Assembly (NCBI GenBank): GCA_016875515.1
Contig: VGRA01000017.1
Coordinates: 1-13,526, forward strand
DNA from: Deltaproteobacteria bacterium
GTDB lineage: Bacteria; Myxococcota; Myxococcia; Myxococcales; Myxococcaceae
Direction: 5' to 3'
Length of the DNA stretch: 13,526 bases
Within the stretch, counting starts at the first letter, position 1, and each line of letters begins with the position of its first letter. A program made the position numbers and the translations under genes. Below the pieces are notes generated by a model. It made no database searches. It saw only the letters and a list, made by a program, of their open reading frames with translations, and had not been told where the DNA came from. Shown one piece after another: positions 1 through 7,499 of the stretch.

Positions 1-1
1 G

Positions 2-286
2 AGCTTCGCCGGCGAGGCTCCCCCGCTGACGGCCCTGACCTCCGAGGCGACACTGCTGCAGCCCGCCACCCCGGCCGCTCCCGCCCCGGCATCCCCGGGC
101 TCCTTCGGCCACATCCAGGCCCGGGAGCTCCCCGGCGGCTCCCCCACGCAGGACGGCAATACCGTGGACCTGGACCGCACCATGGCCTCCCTGGCCGAGA
201 ACGCCATGCAGTACGGCGCCTCCACCCGGGCCGCCCAGCGCAAGCTGGCCATCCTCCGCTACGCCGCCTCAGACGGCGCGGCATGA
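2..286 (+). CDS. flgB: FlgB, flagellar proximal rod protein (C-terminal part)
   Basis: The window opens inside this gene; the open frame begins at base 2 and ends at TGA 284-286, giving about 94 residues. FlgB is one of the proximal rod subunits of the flagellar basal body and is exported into the periplasm. The visible part begins with a Pro/Ala-rich linker and ends with a typical FlgB tail: TVDLDRTMASLAENAMQYGA, then an Ala/Arg helix and LAILRYAASDG. This amphipathic C-terminal helix packs in the rod and matches the family pattern in which 'VD...M..LA.N...Y' is followed by '...LR.A'. flgC follows after 20 bases, the usual flgB-flgC order. The N-terminal half and start lie outside the window. 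Identification rests on the tail and the context. Confidence 0.9.
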   Translation, partial: SFAGEAPPLTALTSEATLLQPATPAAPAPASPGSFGHIQARELPGGSPTQDGNTVDLDRTMASLAENAMQYGASTRAAQRKLAILRYAASDGAA

Positions 287-306
287 CTCCTGAAAGGACC
301 TGACCC

Positions 307-720
307 ATGGACTTCTTCAAGGCGATGCAGATTTCGGGTTCCGGCCTCTCGGTGGAGCGAACCCGCGTCAACCTGGCCACCAGCAACCTGGCCAACGCCG
401 AGTCCACGCGCGGCCCGGACGGCCAGCCCTACAAGCGGCTGGATCCGGTCCTCCGCTCCAACTTCGACAACGCGCTCGCCGCGGAGGGCACGGCCAGCGT
501 GACGGTGGAGAAGATCGTGGCGGACCCCTCCCCCGGCAAGCGCGTCTACAGCCCGGGCCACCCGGACGCGGACGGCGACGGCTTCGTGACGCTGCCCAAC
601 GTCAACCCCATCCACGAGGTCGTCAACCTCATGTCGGCGAGCCGCGGCTACGAGGCCAACGCCACCGCCATGGACACCCTGAAGACCATGGCCACCCGGG
701 CCCTGGAGATTGGGAAGTAA
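307..720 (+). CDS. flgC: FlgC, flagellar proximal rod protein
   Basis: FlgC (137 aa, the usual family length) is a proximal rod subunit exported by the flagellar type III apparatus and assembled with FlgB and FlgF on the MS ring via FliE. The N-terminus carries the rod/hook helix with the conserved block NLATSNLANAEST (about residues 22-34). The central YKRLDPVL is typical. The C-terminus has the FlgC signature NVNPIHEVVNLMSASRGYEA (about 98-117), followed by an amphipathic helix ending MATRALEIGK. The ATG at 307 is preceded by AAAGGA at 293-298, eight bases away. It lies 20 bases after flgB and 3 bases before fliE, so it is almost certainly co-transcribed with both. Confidence 0.97.
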   Translation: MDFFKAMQISGSGLSVERTRVNLATSNLANAESTRGPDGQPYKRLDPVLRSNFDNALAAEGTASVTVEKIVADPSPGKRVYSPGHPDADGDGFVTLPNVNPIHEVVNLMSASRGYEANATAMDTLKTMATRALEIGK

Positions 721-723
721 GCC

Positions 724-1026
724 ATGCCGGTGGACATCACGCAGATTCCGAACATCGCCTTCGAGCCCGGCTCCACGGTCCGGGACCCGGCCCCTTCCGC
801 CGGCGGCGCCGCGGACTTCGAGGGGACGCTGCGGAAGGCGGTCTCCCACGTGGAGGGCCTGCAGCAGAACGCGGACGCGCAGGCCGCCAAGGTGGCCATG
901 GGCGAGGGCAACCTCCACGAGATGGCCATGGCCCTGGAGAAGGCGGACATCGGGCTGCGGGTGATGACCAAGGCCCGCAACAAGCTGGTCGAGGCGTACC
1001 AGGAAATCATGCGGATGCAGGTCTGA
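724..1026 (+). CDS. fliE: FliE, MS-ring/rod junction protein
   Basis: FliE (100 aa, typical length) is the first substrate of the flagellar export apparatus and links the FliF MS ring to the rod proteins FlgB and FlgC. The first 35 or so residues are variable and Gly/Ala/Pro rich. The conserved C-terminal two-thirds is helical: DFEGTLRKAVSHVEGLQQ, a MGEGNLHEMAMALEKADI segment, and the family hallmark NKLVEAYQEIMRMQV at the very end. The start ATG at 724 sits 3 bases after the flgC stop, with GGGAAG inside the end of flgC as a weak ribosome site, so translation is probably coupled. The flgC-fliE-fliF order is widespread among bacteria. Confidence 0.96.
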   Translation: MPVDITQIPNIAFEPGSTVRDPAPSAGGAADFEGTLRKAVSHVEGLQQNADAQAAKVAMGEGNLHEMAMALEKADIGLRVMTKARNKLVEAYQEIMRMQV

Positions 1027-1039
1027 GGAGAGCCACTGA

Positions 1040-2695
1040 ATGGAGCCGCTCGTCAACGCCCTGAAGGACCTCCCCAAGCGCTTCAGCGAGCTGCCCGCGG
1101 GGACGCGCATTGCCCTCCTGGCCGGCCTGGTGCTGGCCGTGGTGGGCGGCGCGGCCGCGGTGCTGCTGGGGAGCGGCAGCGCGGAGGGGTACCAGTACGT
1201 CTTCACCAACCTGGCCCCCGAGGACGCCTCCGAGGCCTCCGCCCTGCTGAAGACGGCGAAGATCCCCTTCCGCTCCGAGGCCAACGGCGCCGCCCTGGCG
1301 GTGCCCGCGACGCAGGTGCACGAGGCGCGGATGCTGCTCGCCACCGCCGGGCTGCCCCGCGGGGGCGGCGTGGGCTTCGAGCTGTTCGACCGCGGCGACA
1401 TCGGCGTGTCCGAGTTCACGCAGAAGGTGAACCTGCGCCGGGCGCTCGAGGGCGAGCTGGCGCGCACCATTGGCCGGCTCTCCGAGATCCGCAACGCGCG
1501 CGTGCACCTGACGTTCTCCGAGCGCGGGCTGTACCGGGACGAGGACCGCAAGGCCTCGGCCGCCGTGGTGGTGAACCTCCAGCCCGGGCGCGTGCTGGAC
1601 GAGCGGCAGGTCTCGGGCATCCGCCACCTCGTCTCCTCCGCGGTGCCCGGCCTCTCCACCGAGTCCGTCTCCGTGGTGGACGGCAAGGGCAACGTGCTGT
1701 CGGACACCAGCCCCTTTGGCGAGGGGCCCGGGCGCTACCAGAGCAAGATGGAGCGGGAGTTGGAGCGGCGCATCGTGACGCTGCTCGAGCCTGCGCTGGG
1801 AACGGGCGCGGTGGTGGCGCGCGTCAACGTGGCGCTGGACACGAGCGAGGTGCGCACCGCCGCCGAGGTGTACGATCCGGACCAGGTGGCCGTGCGCAAC
1901 GAGCGCAAGGTGACCACCAACTCCAACCAGCAGCAGCCCTCCAACTCAGGCGTGGCCGGGGCGGCCGCCAACCAGCCCATGCAGGAGGACGAGGCGGGCG
2001 GCGGCGGCCCGGACACCACCAACAACACCAACGCCGCGAGCGACGAGAGCCGCAACTTCGAGATCTCCCGCACCACCACCACCACCGTCATCCAGCAGCC
2101 GCGCGTCAGCAAGCTGTCGGTGGCGCTGCTGATTGACGGCCAGGATGGCAAGCCCCGCTCGGACGAGGAGCTGGCCCGCTACGCGGACCTGGCCAAGCGC
2201 GCCGTGGGTTTTGACGACGAGCGCGGGGACCAGCTGGACGTCCGCTCCGCCGTCTTCACCGCCGCCTCCTCGGAAGGCACGGTGGCCGAGGCCCCTACCG
2301 CCAGCCGCATGACGCTGTGGCTGTCCCTGGGCGCCGCCCTGCTGGTCCTGCTGCTGCTCGCCGGGGGCTTCTTCGCCCTGCGCCGCGGCAAAACCGTCAC
2401 CCCGGTGCTGGAGGCGGGCCTGGCCGGCAGCGCCGGCGCCCTCTCCACAGGCCCCTTCACCCCCGGTATGAGGCTCTCTGAACTCGAGGCGAGCCTCGGT
2501 GCGGTCCCCGCAGGCGAGCTGGGCGCTGGCTCGACGATTGCAGCCTCTTCCAACGCCCTGCCCGAGCCGGCGGTGGCCCTGCGCGAGAGGGCGCAGCTGC
2601 TCGCCAGCACGGACCCGAACAAGGTCGCCATGCTCATCCGGGCATGGATGACGAACGAAGACGGCGCAGAGATGGAGACGCCCGCCAATGCCTGA
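1040..2695 (+). CDS. fliF: FliF, flagellar MS-ring protein
   Basis: FliF (551 aa) forms the MS ring in the inner membrane, the base on which rod, export gate and C-ring assemble. A first membrane helix lies at about residues 24-46 (IALLAGLVLAVVGGAAAVLL). The YscJ/FliF ring-building domains follow, with conserved blocks GVGFELFD and NLRRALEGELARTI. An Asn/Gln/Gly-rich linker (about 295-340) interrupts the periplasmic part. A second membrane helix begins at residue 424 (TLWLSLGAALLVLLLLAGGF). The cytoplasmic tail ends with TDPNKVAMLIRAWM, the FliG-binding segment (usual form 'P..VA..I..W'). AGGAGAG at 1026-1032 is seven bases before ATG 1040. The stop overlaps the fliG start by eight bases, which suits production of two proteins that bind one-to-one. 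Confidence 0.97.
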   Translation: MEPLVNALKDLPKRFSELPAGTRIALLAGLVLAVVGGAAAVLLGSGSAEGYQYVFTNLAPEDASEASALLKTAKIPFRSEANGAALAVPATQVHEARMLLATAGLPRGGGVGFELFDRGDIGVSEFTQKVNLRRALEGELARTIGRLSEIRNARVHLTFSERGLYRDEDRKASAAVVVNLQPGRVLDERQVSGIRHLVSSAVPGLSTESVSVVDGKGNVLSDTSPFGEGPGRYQSKMERELERRIVTLLEPALGTGAVVARVNVALDTSEVRTAAEVYDPDQVAVRNERKVTTNSNQQQPSNSGVAGAAANQPMQEDEAGGGGPDTTNNTNAASDESRNFEISRTTTTTVIQQPRVSKLSVALLIDGQDGKPRSDEELARYADLAKRAVGFDDERGDQLDVRSAVFTAASSEGTVAEAPTASRMTLWLSLGAALLVLLLLAGGFFALRRGKTVTPVLEAGLAGSAGALSTGPFTPGMRLSELEASLGAVPAGELGAGSTIAASSNALPEPAVALRERAQLLASTDPNKVAMLIRAWMTNEDGAEMETPANA

Positions 2696-3725
2696 AGCAG
2701 AGACGACGCCCCCGCCCCCTGCCCTGCCCCTCGTGGGCAAAGGCGCGGTCCGCAGCGCGGCCCTGTTGGTGGGCCTGGGGCCCGAGGTGGCCCGCGCGGT
2801 CTTCTCCCAGCTGAGTGAGAGCGAAGTCCGGAAGATTGCGCTCGGGGCCAAGGAACTCCGCCGCCGTTCTCCGGACGAGGTCCCGGCGGCGCTGCGGGCC
2901 TTCGTGGACGCCATGGAGAAGGTCGGCGGTGACGTGGTGGCCGGTGACGACCTGCTCCGGATGGTGGCGGCCGAGGCGCTCGGCCCTGAAGTGGCGCGCC
3001 GGGCCTTTGACGGCGTGGTGGTCCAGACCGCGGTGGAGGAGGTGCTCGGCCCCGTGGCGGACGCAGACCCCGAGTCGCTCGGCATGGTGCTGGCGCGTGA
3101 GCAGGCCCAGACGGTGGCGCTGGTCCTCTCCTCCCTGCCCCCGGAGAAGGCCGCGCAGGTGATGGAGTTCATGCCGGACCAGATGCGCCCGTCCATCGTT
3201 CGCCGCATGGCGCTCGTCAGCGCGGTGGCGCCGGACGTGCTGCGCGAGGTCCGCCAGGCCCTCACGCTGGAGCTGCAGGCGGTGGTGGCCGAGGGCGTCC
3301 GCAAGGTGGACGGCCGCAGCGCCGCGCTTGAGGTCCTGCGCCGCACCCCCACCGCGCAGCAGAACGAGGTGCTCGCTGCCATCGAGGCGGACGATCCCAA
3401 GCTCGCGAGCGAGCTGCGCACCAAGCTCTTCACCTTCGAGGACCTGGAGCTGCTGGCGGACCGCGACATCCAGACGCTGCTGCGGGACGTGGACCAGCGG
3501 CAACTGGCACTCGCCCTCAAGGGGGCTTCCGCGGAGGTCAAGCAGCGCTTCCTCAAGAACATGTCCACCCGCGCCGGCGAGATGCTCAACGACGAAATTC
3601 TCGCGCTCGGCCCGGTGCGGCTGTCGGACGTGGAGACGGCCCAGGCCACCATCGCCAAGAAGGCGGTGGAGCTGGCCGAGGCGGAGAAGATCACCATCGT
3701 CCGCGCCACGGACAAGATGGTCTAG
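2688..3725 (+). CDS. fliG: FliG, flagellar motor switch protein
   Basis: FliG (345 aa, usual length about 330-345) is the C-ring protein that binds FliF through its N-domain and touches the MotA stator through its C-domain to generate torque. The N-domain (about 15-110) has the usual AALLVGLGPEVARAVFSQLS. The middle domain has EQAQTVALVLSSLPPEKAAQ at residues 138-157; the first four residues normally read EHPQ, so the FliM-contact motif is altered. The C-domain is well conserved: FTFEDLELLADRDIQTLLRD, VDQRQLALALKGAS, and LGPVRLSDVETAQ, which together contain the charged torque helix. The ATG at 2688 overlaps the end of fliF by eight bases. Identification is secure; only the middle motif is unusual. 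Confidence 0.97.
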   Translation: MPEAETTPPPPALPLVGKGAVRSAALLVGLGPEVARAVFSQLSESEVRKIALGAKELRRRSPDEVPAALRAFVDAMEKVGGDVVAGDDLLRMVAAEALGPEVARRAFDGVVVQTAVEEVLGPVADADPESLGMVLAREQAQTVALVLSSLPPEKAAQVMEFMPDQMRPSIVRRMALVSAVAPDVLREVRQALTLELQAVVAEGVRKVDGRSAALEVLRRTPTAQQNEVLAAIEADDPKLASELRTKLFTFEDLELLADRDIQTLLRDVDQRQLALALKGASAEVKQRFLKNMSTRAGEMLNDEILALGPVRLSDVETAQATIAKKAVELAEAEKITIVRATDKMV

Positions 3726-3738
3726 CGAGCCCTGAGCC

Positions 3739-4422
3739 ATGGCCTCCCAACCTCCCCGCAAGCCTGCGTTCCTCGGCCGCTCCGGCGACGGCAAGCCCGT
3801 GGCGCTGTCGTTCCGCCGGCTCGGCGAGGCGCGCCCCTCCCTGGGCGTGGCGTGGGACGCCGGGGCGGAGGGCGAGGAGGAGGGGTTGCCCCCCGGGTTG
3901 ACCATGGCCGTGGCGGGGCCGGAGCCCACCCCGGCGCCTCCCCCTGCCCCACCGCCCCCGCCCGCGCCGCCCTCCGGGCTGGCCGAGGGCAGCCGCGCGC
4001 TGGCCATGGCGCTCGAGCAGCTGCGCCTGGAGTCCGAGCACCTCGCCCAGCAGTCCCGCAACGACGCGCTGGAGCTGGGCTTCCTGGTTGCGAAGAAGAT
4101 CCTGGAGATGGAGGTCTCCGCCAACCCGGCCGCCCTCTTCGCGCTCATCCGCTCCGCGGTGCGCAAGGTGGGGGACGCCCGCACACTGACCGTGCGCCTG
4201 CACCCGGAGGACTGCCGGCGGCTGGAGGCCGCGGGCGGCGTGCGCCAGATGGGCGAGCTCTCCATGATGACCGTGGAGGTGCGCCCGGACAGCTCGCTCG
4301 CCGCAGGCGACTGCGTCATCGACTCGGAGCTGGGCCGCGTGGACGGCCGGCTCGCCACCCGGCTGGCGGAGATGAAGCGGCAGCTGGAGGGGGCCCTGGG
4401 CGCCGAGGAGGCGGTCTCGTGA
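3739..4422 (+). CDS. fliH: FliH, regulator of the flagellar export ATPase
   Basis: FliH (227 aa) dimerises, holds FliI inactive in the cytoplasm and tethers it to the C-ring and export gate. Residues 1-60 are variable, followed by a striking Pro/Ala tract at about 61-79. A helix then carries LESEHLAQQSRNDALELGFL and VAKKILEMEV, the stalk region. The globular C-terminus has the family blocks LTVRLHPEDCRRLEAAG and SLAAGDCVIDSELGRVDGRL (compare 'P.L..G.C.ie...G.iDa.l' in relatives). The ATG at 3739 is 13 bases after fliG with only a weak GAG-type ribosome site. The stop TGA shares bases with the GTG start of fliI. Long GxxxG repeats, common in FliH, are not seen. Confidence 0.92.
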   Translation: MASQPPRKPAFLGRSGDGKPVALSFRRLGEARPSLGVAWDAGAEGEEEGLPPGLTMAVAGPEPTPAPPPAPPPPPAPPSGLAEGSRALAMALEQLRLESEHLAQQSRNDALELGFLVAKKILEMEVSANPAALFALIRSAVRKVGDARTLTVRLHPEDCRRLEAAGGVRQMGELSMMTVEVRPDSSLAAGDCVIDSELGRVDGRLATRLAEMKRQLEGALGAEEAVS

Positions 4423-5756
4423 GCCTGCTGGACATGGAGAAGCTGGCCACCGCCATTGAGAAGGCGGACGTGCTCGCGCTCGAGGGGAAGGTGGTCCGCT
4501 GCGCCCCAATAATGGTGGAGGCCCAACTGCCCGGGGTGGGCGTGGGCACCTCCTGTGACATCCGCTCCAGCACCGGCCGGCTCGTCCCCGCGGAGGTGGT
4601 GGGCTTCTCCGGGCCCCAGGCGCTGCTCATGCCGTTCGGCGAGATGACCGGCATCTGCGAAGGCTGCGCCGTCATCCCCCGCCAGGGCGGGCAGGACGTC
4701 CCGGTAGGCGAGGCGCTGCTCGGCCGCGTGGTGGACAGCGCCATGCGCCCGGTGGACGGTGGCCCCGCGCTCTTCCTCCGCGGCCGCGTGCCGCTGCAGG
4801 CCCCGCCGCCCAACGCCATGAGCCGCCGCCGCATCCACCGGCCGCTGGAACTGGGGGTGCGCGCCATCGACACCTGCCTCACGCTGGGAGAGGGGCAGCG
4901 CATGGGCATCTTCGCCGGCCCCGGCGTGGGCAAGAGCGTGCTGATGGGCATGGTGGCCCGGGCGTGCAAGGCGGACATCATCGTGGTGGGGCTGGTGGGC
5001 GAGCGCGGCCGCGAGGTGCGCGAGTTCGTGGAGCGGGACCTGGGACCGGAAGGGCTCCGCCGCAGCGTGGTGGTGGTGGCCACCGCGGACGAGCCCCCCC
5101 TGGTGCGCATCCGCGCGGCCATGGCTGCCACCGCGCTGGCCGAGTGGTTCCGGTCCCGGGGCAAGAAGGTGATGCTGCTGGTGGACTCCCTCACCCGCGT
5201 GGCCATGGCCCAGCGCGAGGTGGGGCTGGCCGCCGGCGAGCCCCCCACCTCCCGCGGCTACCCGCCGTCCACCTTCGCCGTGCTGCCGCGGCTGCTCGAG
5301 CGGGCCGGCAATGGCGCGGGCGAGGGCAGCATCACCGCGCTGTACACCGTGCTCGCCGAGGGGGACGACCTGTCGGACCCCGTGGTGGACAACGCCCGTG
5401 CCGCGCTGGACGGCCACATCGTGCTGTCCCGCAGGCTGGCCGGGGCCGGGCAGTTCCCCGCGGTGGACATCCTGCAGTCCGTCTCCCGCGTGATGACGGA
5501 CATCTGCAAGCCGGAGCACCTGCAGCTCGCCTCCCAGGTGCGGGACCTGATGGCCGCCTACCGCGACAGCGCGGACCTCATCGAGGTGGGGGCCTACGTG
5601 GCCGGCTCCAACCCCAGGGTGGACCGCGCCATCGCCTGCCGTCCCTCGCTCATCCAGGCCTTGAAGCAAGCCCCCACCGAGTGGAGCTCGCTGCAGGACG
5701 CGCTGGAACTGGTCCGCCGCGCCACCCTGGCCCCCCCGGAGCCCCGCCGTGCCTGA
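4419..5756 (+). CDS. fliI: FliI, flagellum-specific export ATPase
   Basis: FliI (445 aa) is the cytoplasmic hexameric ATPase of the flagellar type III export apparatus, related to F1-ATPase beta. The Walker A loop is GPGVGKS at residues 167-173. The Walker B strand is KVMLLVDSLTRVAMAQREVG, followed by the FliI/YscN signature PPTSRGYPPSTFAVLPRLLE. The glutamate motif region GLVGERGREVREFVE lies between them. The N-terminal barrel domain and a C-terminal helical domain (RDLMAAYRDSADLIEVGAY) are complete. I chose the GTG at 4419: GAGGAGG at 4405-4411 is seven bases upstream and the GTG overlaps the fliH stop by four bases. A longer open frame upstream runs through fliH and is spurious; ATG 4434 is a weaker alternative. 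The product is the usual length. Confidence 0.97.
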   Translation: MSLLDMEKLATAIEKADVLALEGKVVRCAPIMVEAQLPGVGVGTSCDIRSSTGRLVPAEVVGFSGPQALLMPFGEMTGICEGCAVIPRQGGQDVPVGEALLGRVVDSAMRPVDGGPALFLRGRVPLQAPPPNAMSRRRIHRPLELGVRAIDTCLTLGEGQRMGIFAGPGVGKSVLMGMVARACKADIIVVGLVGERGREVREFVERDLGPEGLRRSVVVVATADEPPLVRIRAAMAATALAEWFRSRGKKVMLLVDSLTRVAMAQREVGLAAGEPPTSRGYPPSTFAVLPRLLERAGNGAGEGSITALYTVLAEGDDLSDPVVDNARAALDGHIVLSRRLAGAGQFPAVDILQSVSRVMTDICKPEHLQLASQVRDLMAAYRDSADLIEVGAYVAGSNPRVDRAIACRPSLIQALKQAPTEWSSLQDALELVRRATLAPPEPRRA

Positions 5757-6489
5757 CGCCCTCCCCTCGCTCGCGCTCGCCGCCACCCTCTTCGCTGCCG
5801 CCTCCGGCCCGGGCCACCACGGCACCACGGACGCCGGGAAGGCCGCCGCGGGGGACACCGAGAAGCACGCCACCCCCGCCGCCGCCAGGGCAGCCTCCGA
5901 CGGCGGCACCCCGGACGGCGGCACTCCGGACGGCAGCACTCCGGACGGCGGCACCCCGGACGGCGGCCAGACCGAGCCGCAGGCCCCCCCCTCCTCGCTG
6001 TCCGGCACCGCGCTGGGGGAGGAGCTCCGGAGGTCCGCGGCCGCCCGGCAGGGAGAGCGACAGAAGCTGGAGGAGGAGCGCAAGGCGCTCGCCGCCGAGC
6101 GGGAGCAGCTGGAGAAGCTGGCATCCGAACTGTCTGCAGCGCGGGAGGAACTGCGCACGGAGACCCAGAAGCTGCAGGAGGCCAGCCGGGCCGCAGCGTC
6201 CGGCGCGGGGGGCGGGAACGGCGCCCCGGGCAATGGCGGCCCCGGCGCACGGGCGGTGGCCACCATTGGCAAGCAGCAGCTGGAGGACCTCGCCTCTGCG
6301 GTCAAGTCGATGAAGCCGGACCAGGCCGCGGGCCTCATCAGCCGGCTGGACCGGCCTCTCGCCGTGGCACTGCTCCAGAAGATGAAGCCCGCCGCCGTGG
6401 CCAAGGTGATGGAGAACCTGCGCCCGGATGTTGCAGCGGACCTGATGAGCGGGATGGCGCTGGCGCCTCCCAAACCAGGTGACAAATGA
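5749..6489 (+). CDS. MotE/YlxF-like flagellar coiled-coil protein (occupies the fliJ-ylxF slot)
   Basis: This 246-residue protein starts with a short hydrophobic stretch (about 5-19, LPSLALAATLFAAAS), a possible signal peptide or anchor though without N-terminal Lys/Arg. A low-complexity region follows, with four tandem DGGTP-type repeats at about 51-73. A highly charged coiled coil spans about 88-148. The C-terminal domain at about 175-236 has two 'MKP..AA.li..L'-type helices (SMKPDQAAGLISRLDRPLAV, MKPAAVAKVMENLRPDVAAD), resembling MgtE-N/FliG-middle repeats. The same layout is known for MotE and for Bacillus YlxF, which lies between fliJ and fliK. GTG 5749 is preceded by GGAG at 5738-5741 and overlaps fliI by eight bases. 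Its job is inferred: envelope protein tied to motor or stator assembly. It is not FliJ, which lacks this domain and signal. Confidence 0.75.
   Translation: MPDALPSLALAATLFAAASGPGHHGTTDAGKAAAGDTEKHATPAAARAASDGGTPDGGTPDGSTPDGGTPDGGQTEPQAPPSSLSGTALGEELRRSAAARQGERQKLEEERKALAAEREQLEKLASELSAAREELRTETQKLQEASRAAASGAGGGNGAPGNGGPGARAVATIGKQQLEDLASAVKSMKPDQAAGLISRLDRPLAVALLQKMKPAAVAKVMENLRPDVAADLMSGMALAPPKPGDK
5899..5966 (+). repeat. 15-bp tandem repeat encoding DGGTP units
   Basis: Four and a half copies of a 15-base unit lie in frame: GACGGCGGCACCCCG at 5899-5913, the same with one C-to-T change at 5914-5928, a copy with two changes (GACGGCAGCACTCCG) at 5929-5943, an exact copy at 5944-5958, and half a copy to 5966. 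Each encodes Asp-Gly-Gly/Ser-Thr-Pro. The unit is a multiple of three, so copy-number change would alter linker length without breaking the gene. It sits between the putative signal peptide and the coiled coil of the MotE/YlxF-like protein. Confidence 0.92.
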
Positions 6490-7496
6490 AAGAGCTCTCG
6501 CCGCTGGCCACGTCCGCACTCCCCGCAGCCACCGCTGACCGAAGTCGCCCGGGCGAGGCCAGCAGCTTCGACGAGCTCCTCGCAGAGCCCCCTCCGCAGG
6601 CGGCAAACGCCCCCCAGAAGCCCGCCGGAGCGCCCAGGCAAGCGGCCCCCGCGGAGGGGGCAGACGCAACACAGGACGGCCAGGACGCCCCCACTCTCCG
6701 CCCGGCCCAGGACGGCCTGCCGTCCCGGGCCCGCCCCCGCAAGCCGGAGGGGCTGGCCGCGAAGGCCGACCAGGAGGGGGAGGACAAGCCCCGGCGGGGC
6801 CGGGCACCTGTCCCGGGCGAGGGCGCTCCCCTCCAGCCCCCCTTCGCCGCAGGTCCCCAACCCCTCCGCTCGGCCCAGGCCGCGGGGGCGGCCCGGCTGA
6901 AGGGGAACGCCGTCACGGGCGCCTCCTCAGGCGCCACGAAGGTGACGCCGCAAGCTGCCGAGGCCGCGTCACGCAAACCTTCCACCGCGGAGACGGGGGA
7001 GTCCCCCTCCCACCGCTCCGAGGCGATTCCCCTCGCGGCCCAGCCCGGCGCCCCCCCCTCCGCCGCGCCCGGGGCGGAGCCTGTGGCACCGCCTCCCCTG
7101 CCCGCCCCGGTGGCCCTGGCGGCCATGGACCTGCCCACGCTGCATCTGGCCATCCTGCCCAACGTGGCCCGCCTGTCGGTGTCCACGGACGAAGGCGACG
7201 TCCGGGTCCAGCTGAAGGTGAAGGACTCGGTGGCCAACCTCCGGGTGGAGGGGGCCGGGGCCGCGGCCTTCCAGCGCGCGCCGGAGGAACTGCGGGTGCT
7301 GTTGGCGCAGGCCGGGTTGTCGCTGGGCAGCTTCGAGATGGGCCAGGGGGGCGGTCAGCAGCCCCAGGACGGTCGTGAGCACGTGGTGCCGTTCGAGCCG
7401 GAGGTGGCCGCCGGTTTCGTGACGCCGCGTGCCCCTGATGCGAGCGGCACGGAAGGTGAAGAGGCTCACCCCCGTCAAGTTCGCGTCAGGGCCTAG
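6486..7496 (+). CDS. fliK: FliK, flagellar hook-length control protein
   Basis: FliK (336 aa) is an exported ruler that measures hook length and switches export specificity from hook to filament proteins. Residues 1 to about 205 are disordered, rich in Ala, Pro, Gln and charged residues, as expected for the ruler part. The C-terminal domain (about 215-290) keeps the hook-length control pattern: VRVQLKVKDSVANLRVEGAG, then PEELRVLLAQAGLSLGSFEM, corresponding to the usual '.L...L...G..l..v.v'. A short polar tail ends the protein. The ATG at 6486 overlaps the previous stop as ATGA. Position directly before flgD is the usual one. The protein is short for the family and the sequence diverged, so the call leans partly on context. 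Confidence 0.85.
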   Translation: MKELSPLATSALPAATADRSRPGEASSFDELLAEPPPQAANAPQKPAGAPRQAAPAEGADATQDGQDAPTLRPAQDGLPSRARPRKPEGLAAKADQEGEDKPRRGRAPVPGEGAPLQPPFAAGPQPLRSAQAAGAARLKGNAVTGASSGATKVTPQAAEAASRKPSTAETGESPSHRSEAIPLAAQPGAPPSAAPGAEPVAPPPLPAPVALAAMDLPTLHLAILPNVARLSVSTDEGDVRVQLKVKDSVANLRVEGAGAAAFQRAPEELRVLLAQAGLSLGSFEMGQGGGQQPQDGREHVVPFEPEVAAGFVTPRAPDASGTEGEEAHPRQVRVRA

Positions 7497-7499
7497 ACC

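Noticed and set aside
3852..4418. Long 5' extension of fliI through fliH in another frame
   Set aside because: FliI homology begins at the GTG at 4419, which has a strong ribosome site; the extension is Gly/Arg/Pro-rich noise.
2634..6860. A 1408-codon open frame on the - strand across fliG to fliK
   Set aside because: It lies wholly opposite secure flagellar genes, is rich in Arg, Gly, His and Ala low-complexity sequence and shows no domain. Long antisense frames are expected in GC-rich DNA with G/C-ending codons.
7083..7099. TGGCACC inside fliK as a sigma-54 -24 box
   Set aside because: No GC lies at the required -12 distance (CCCC is found where TTGC should be), and it is inside a coding region.
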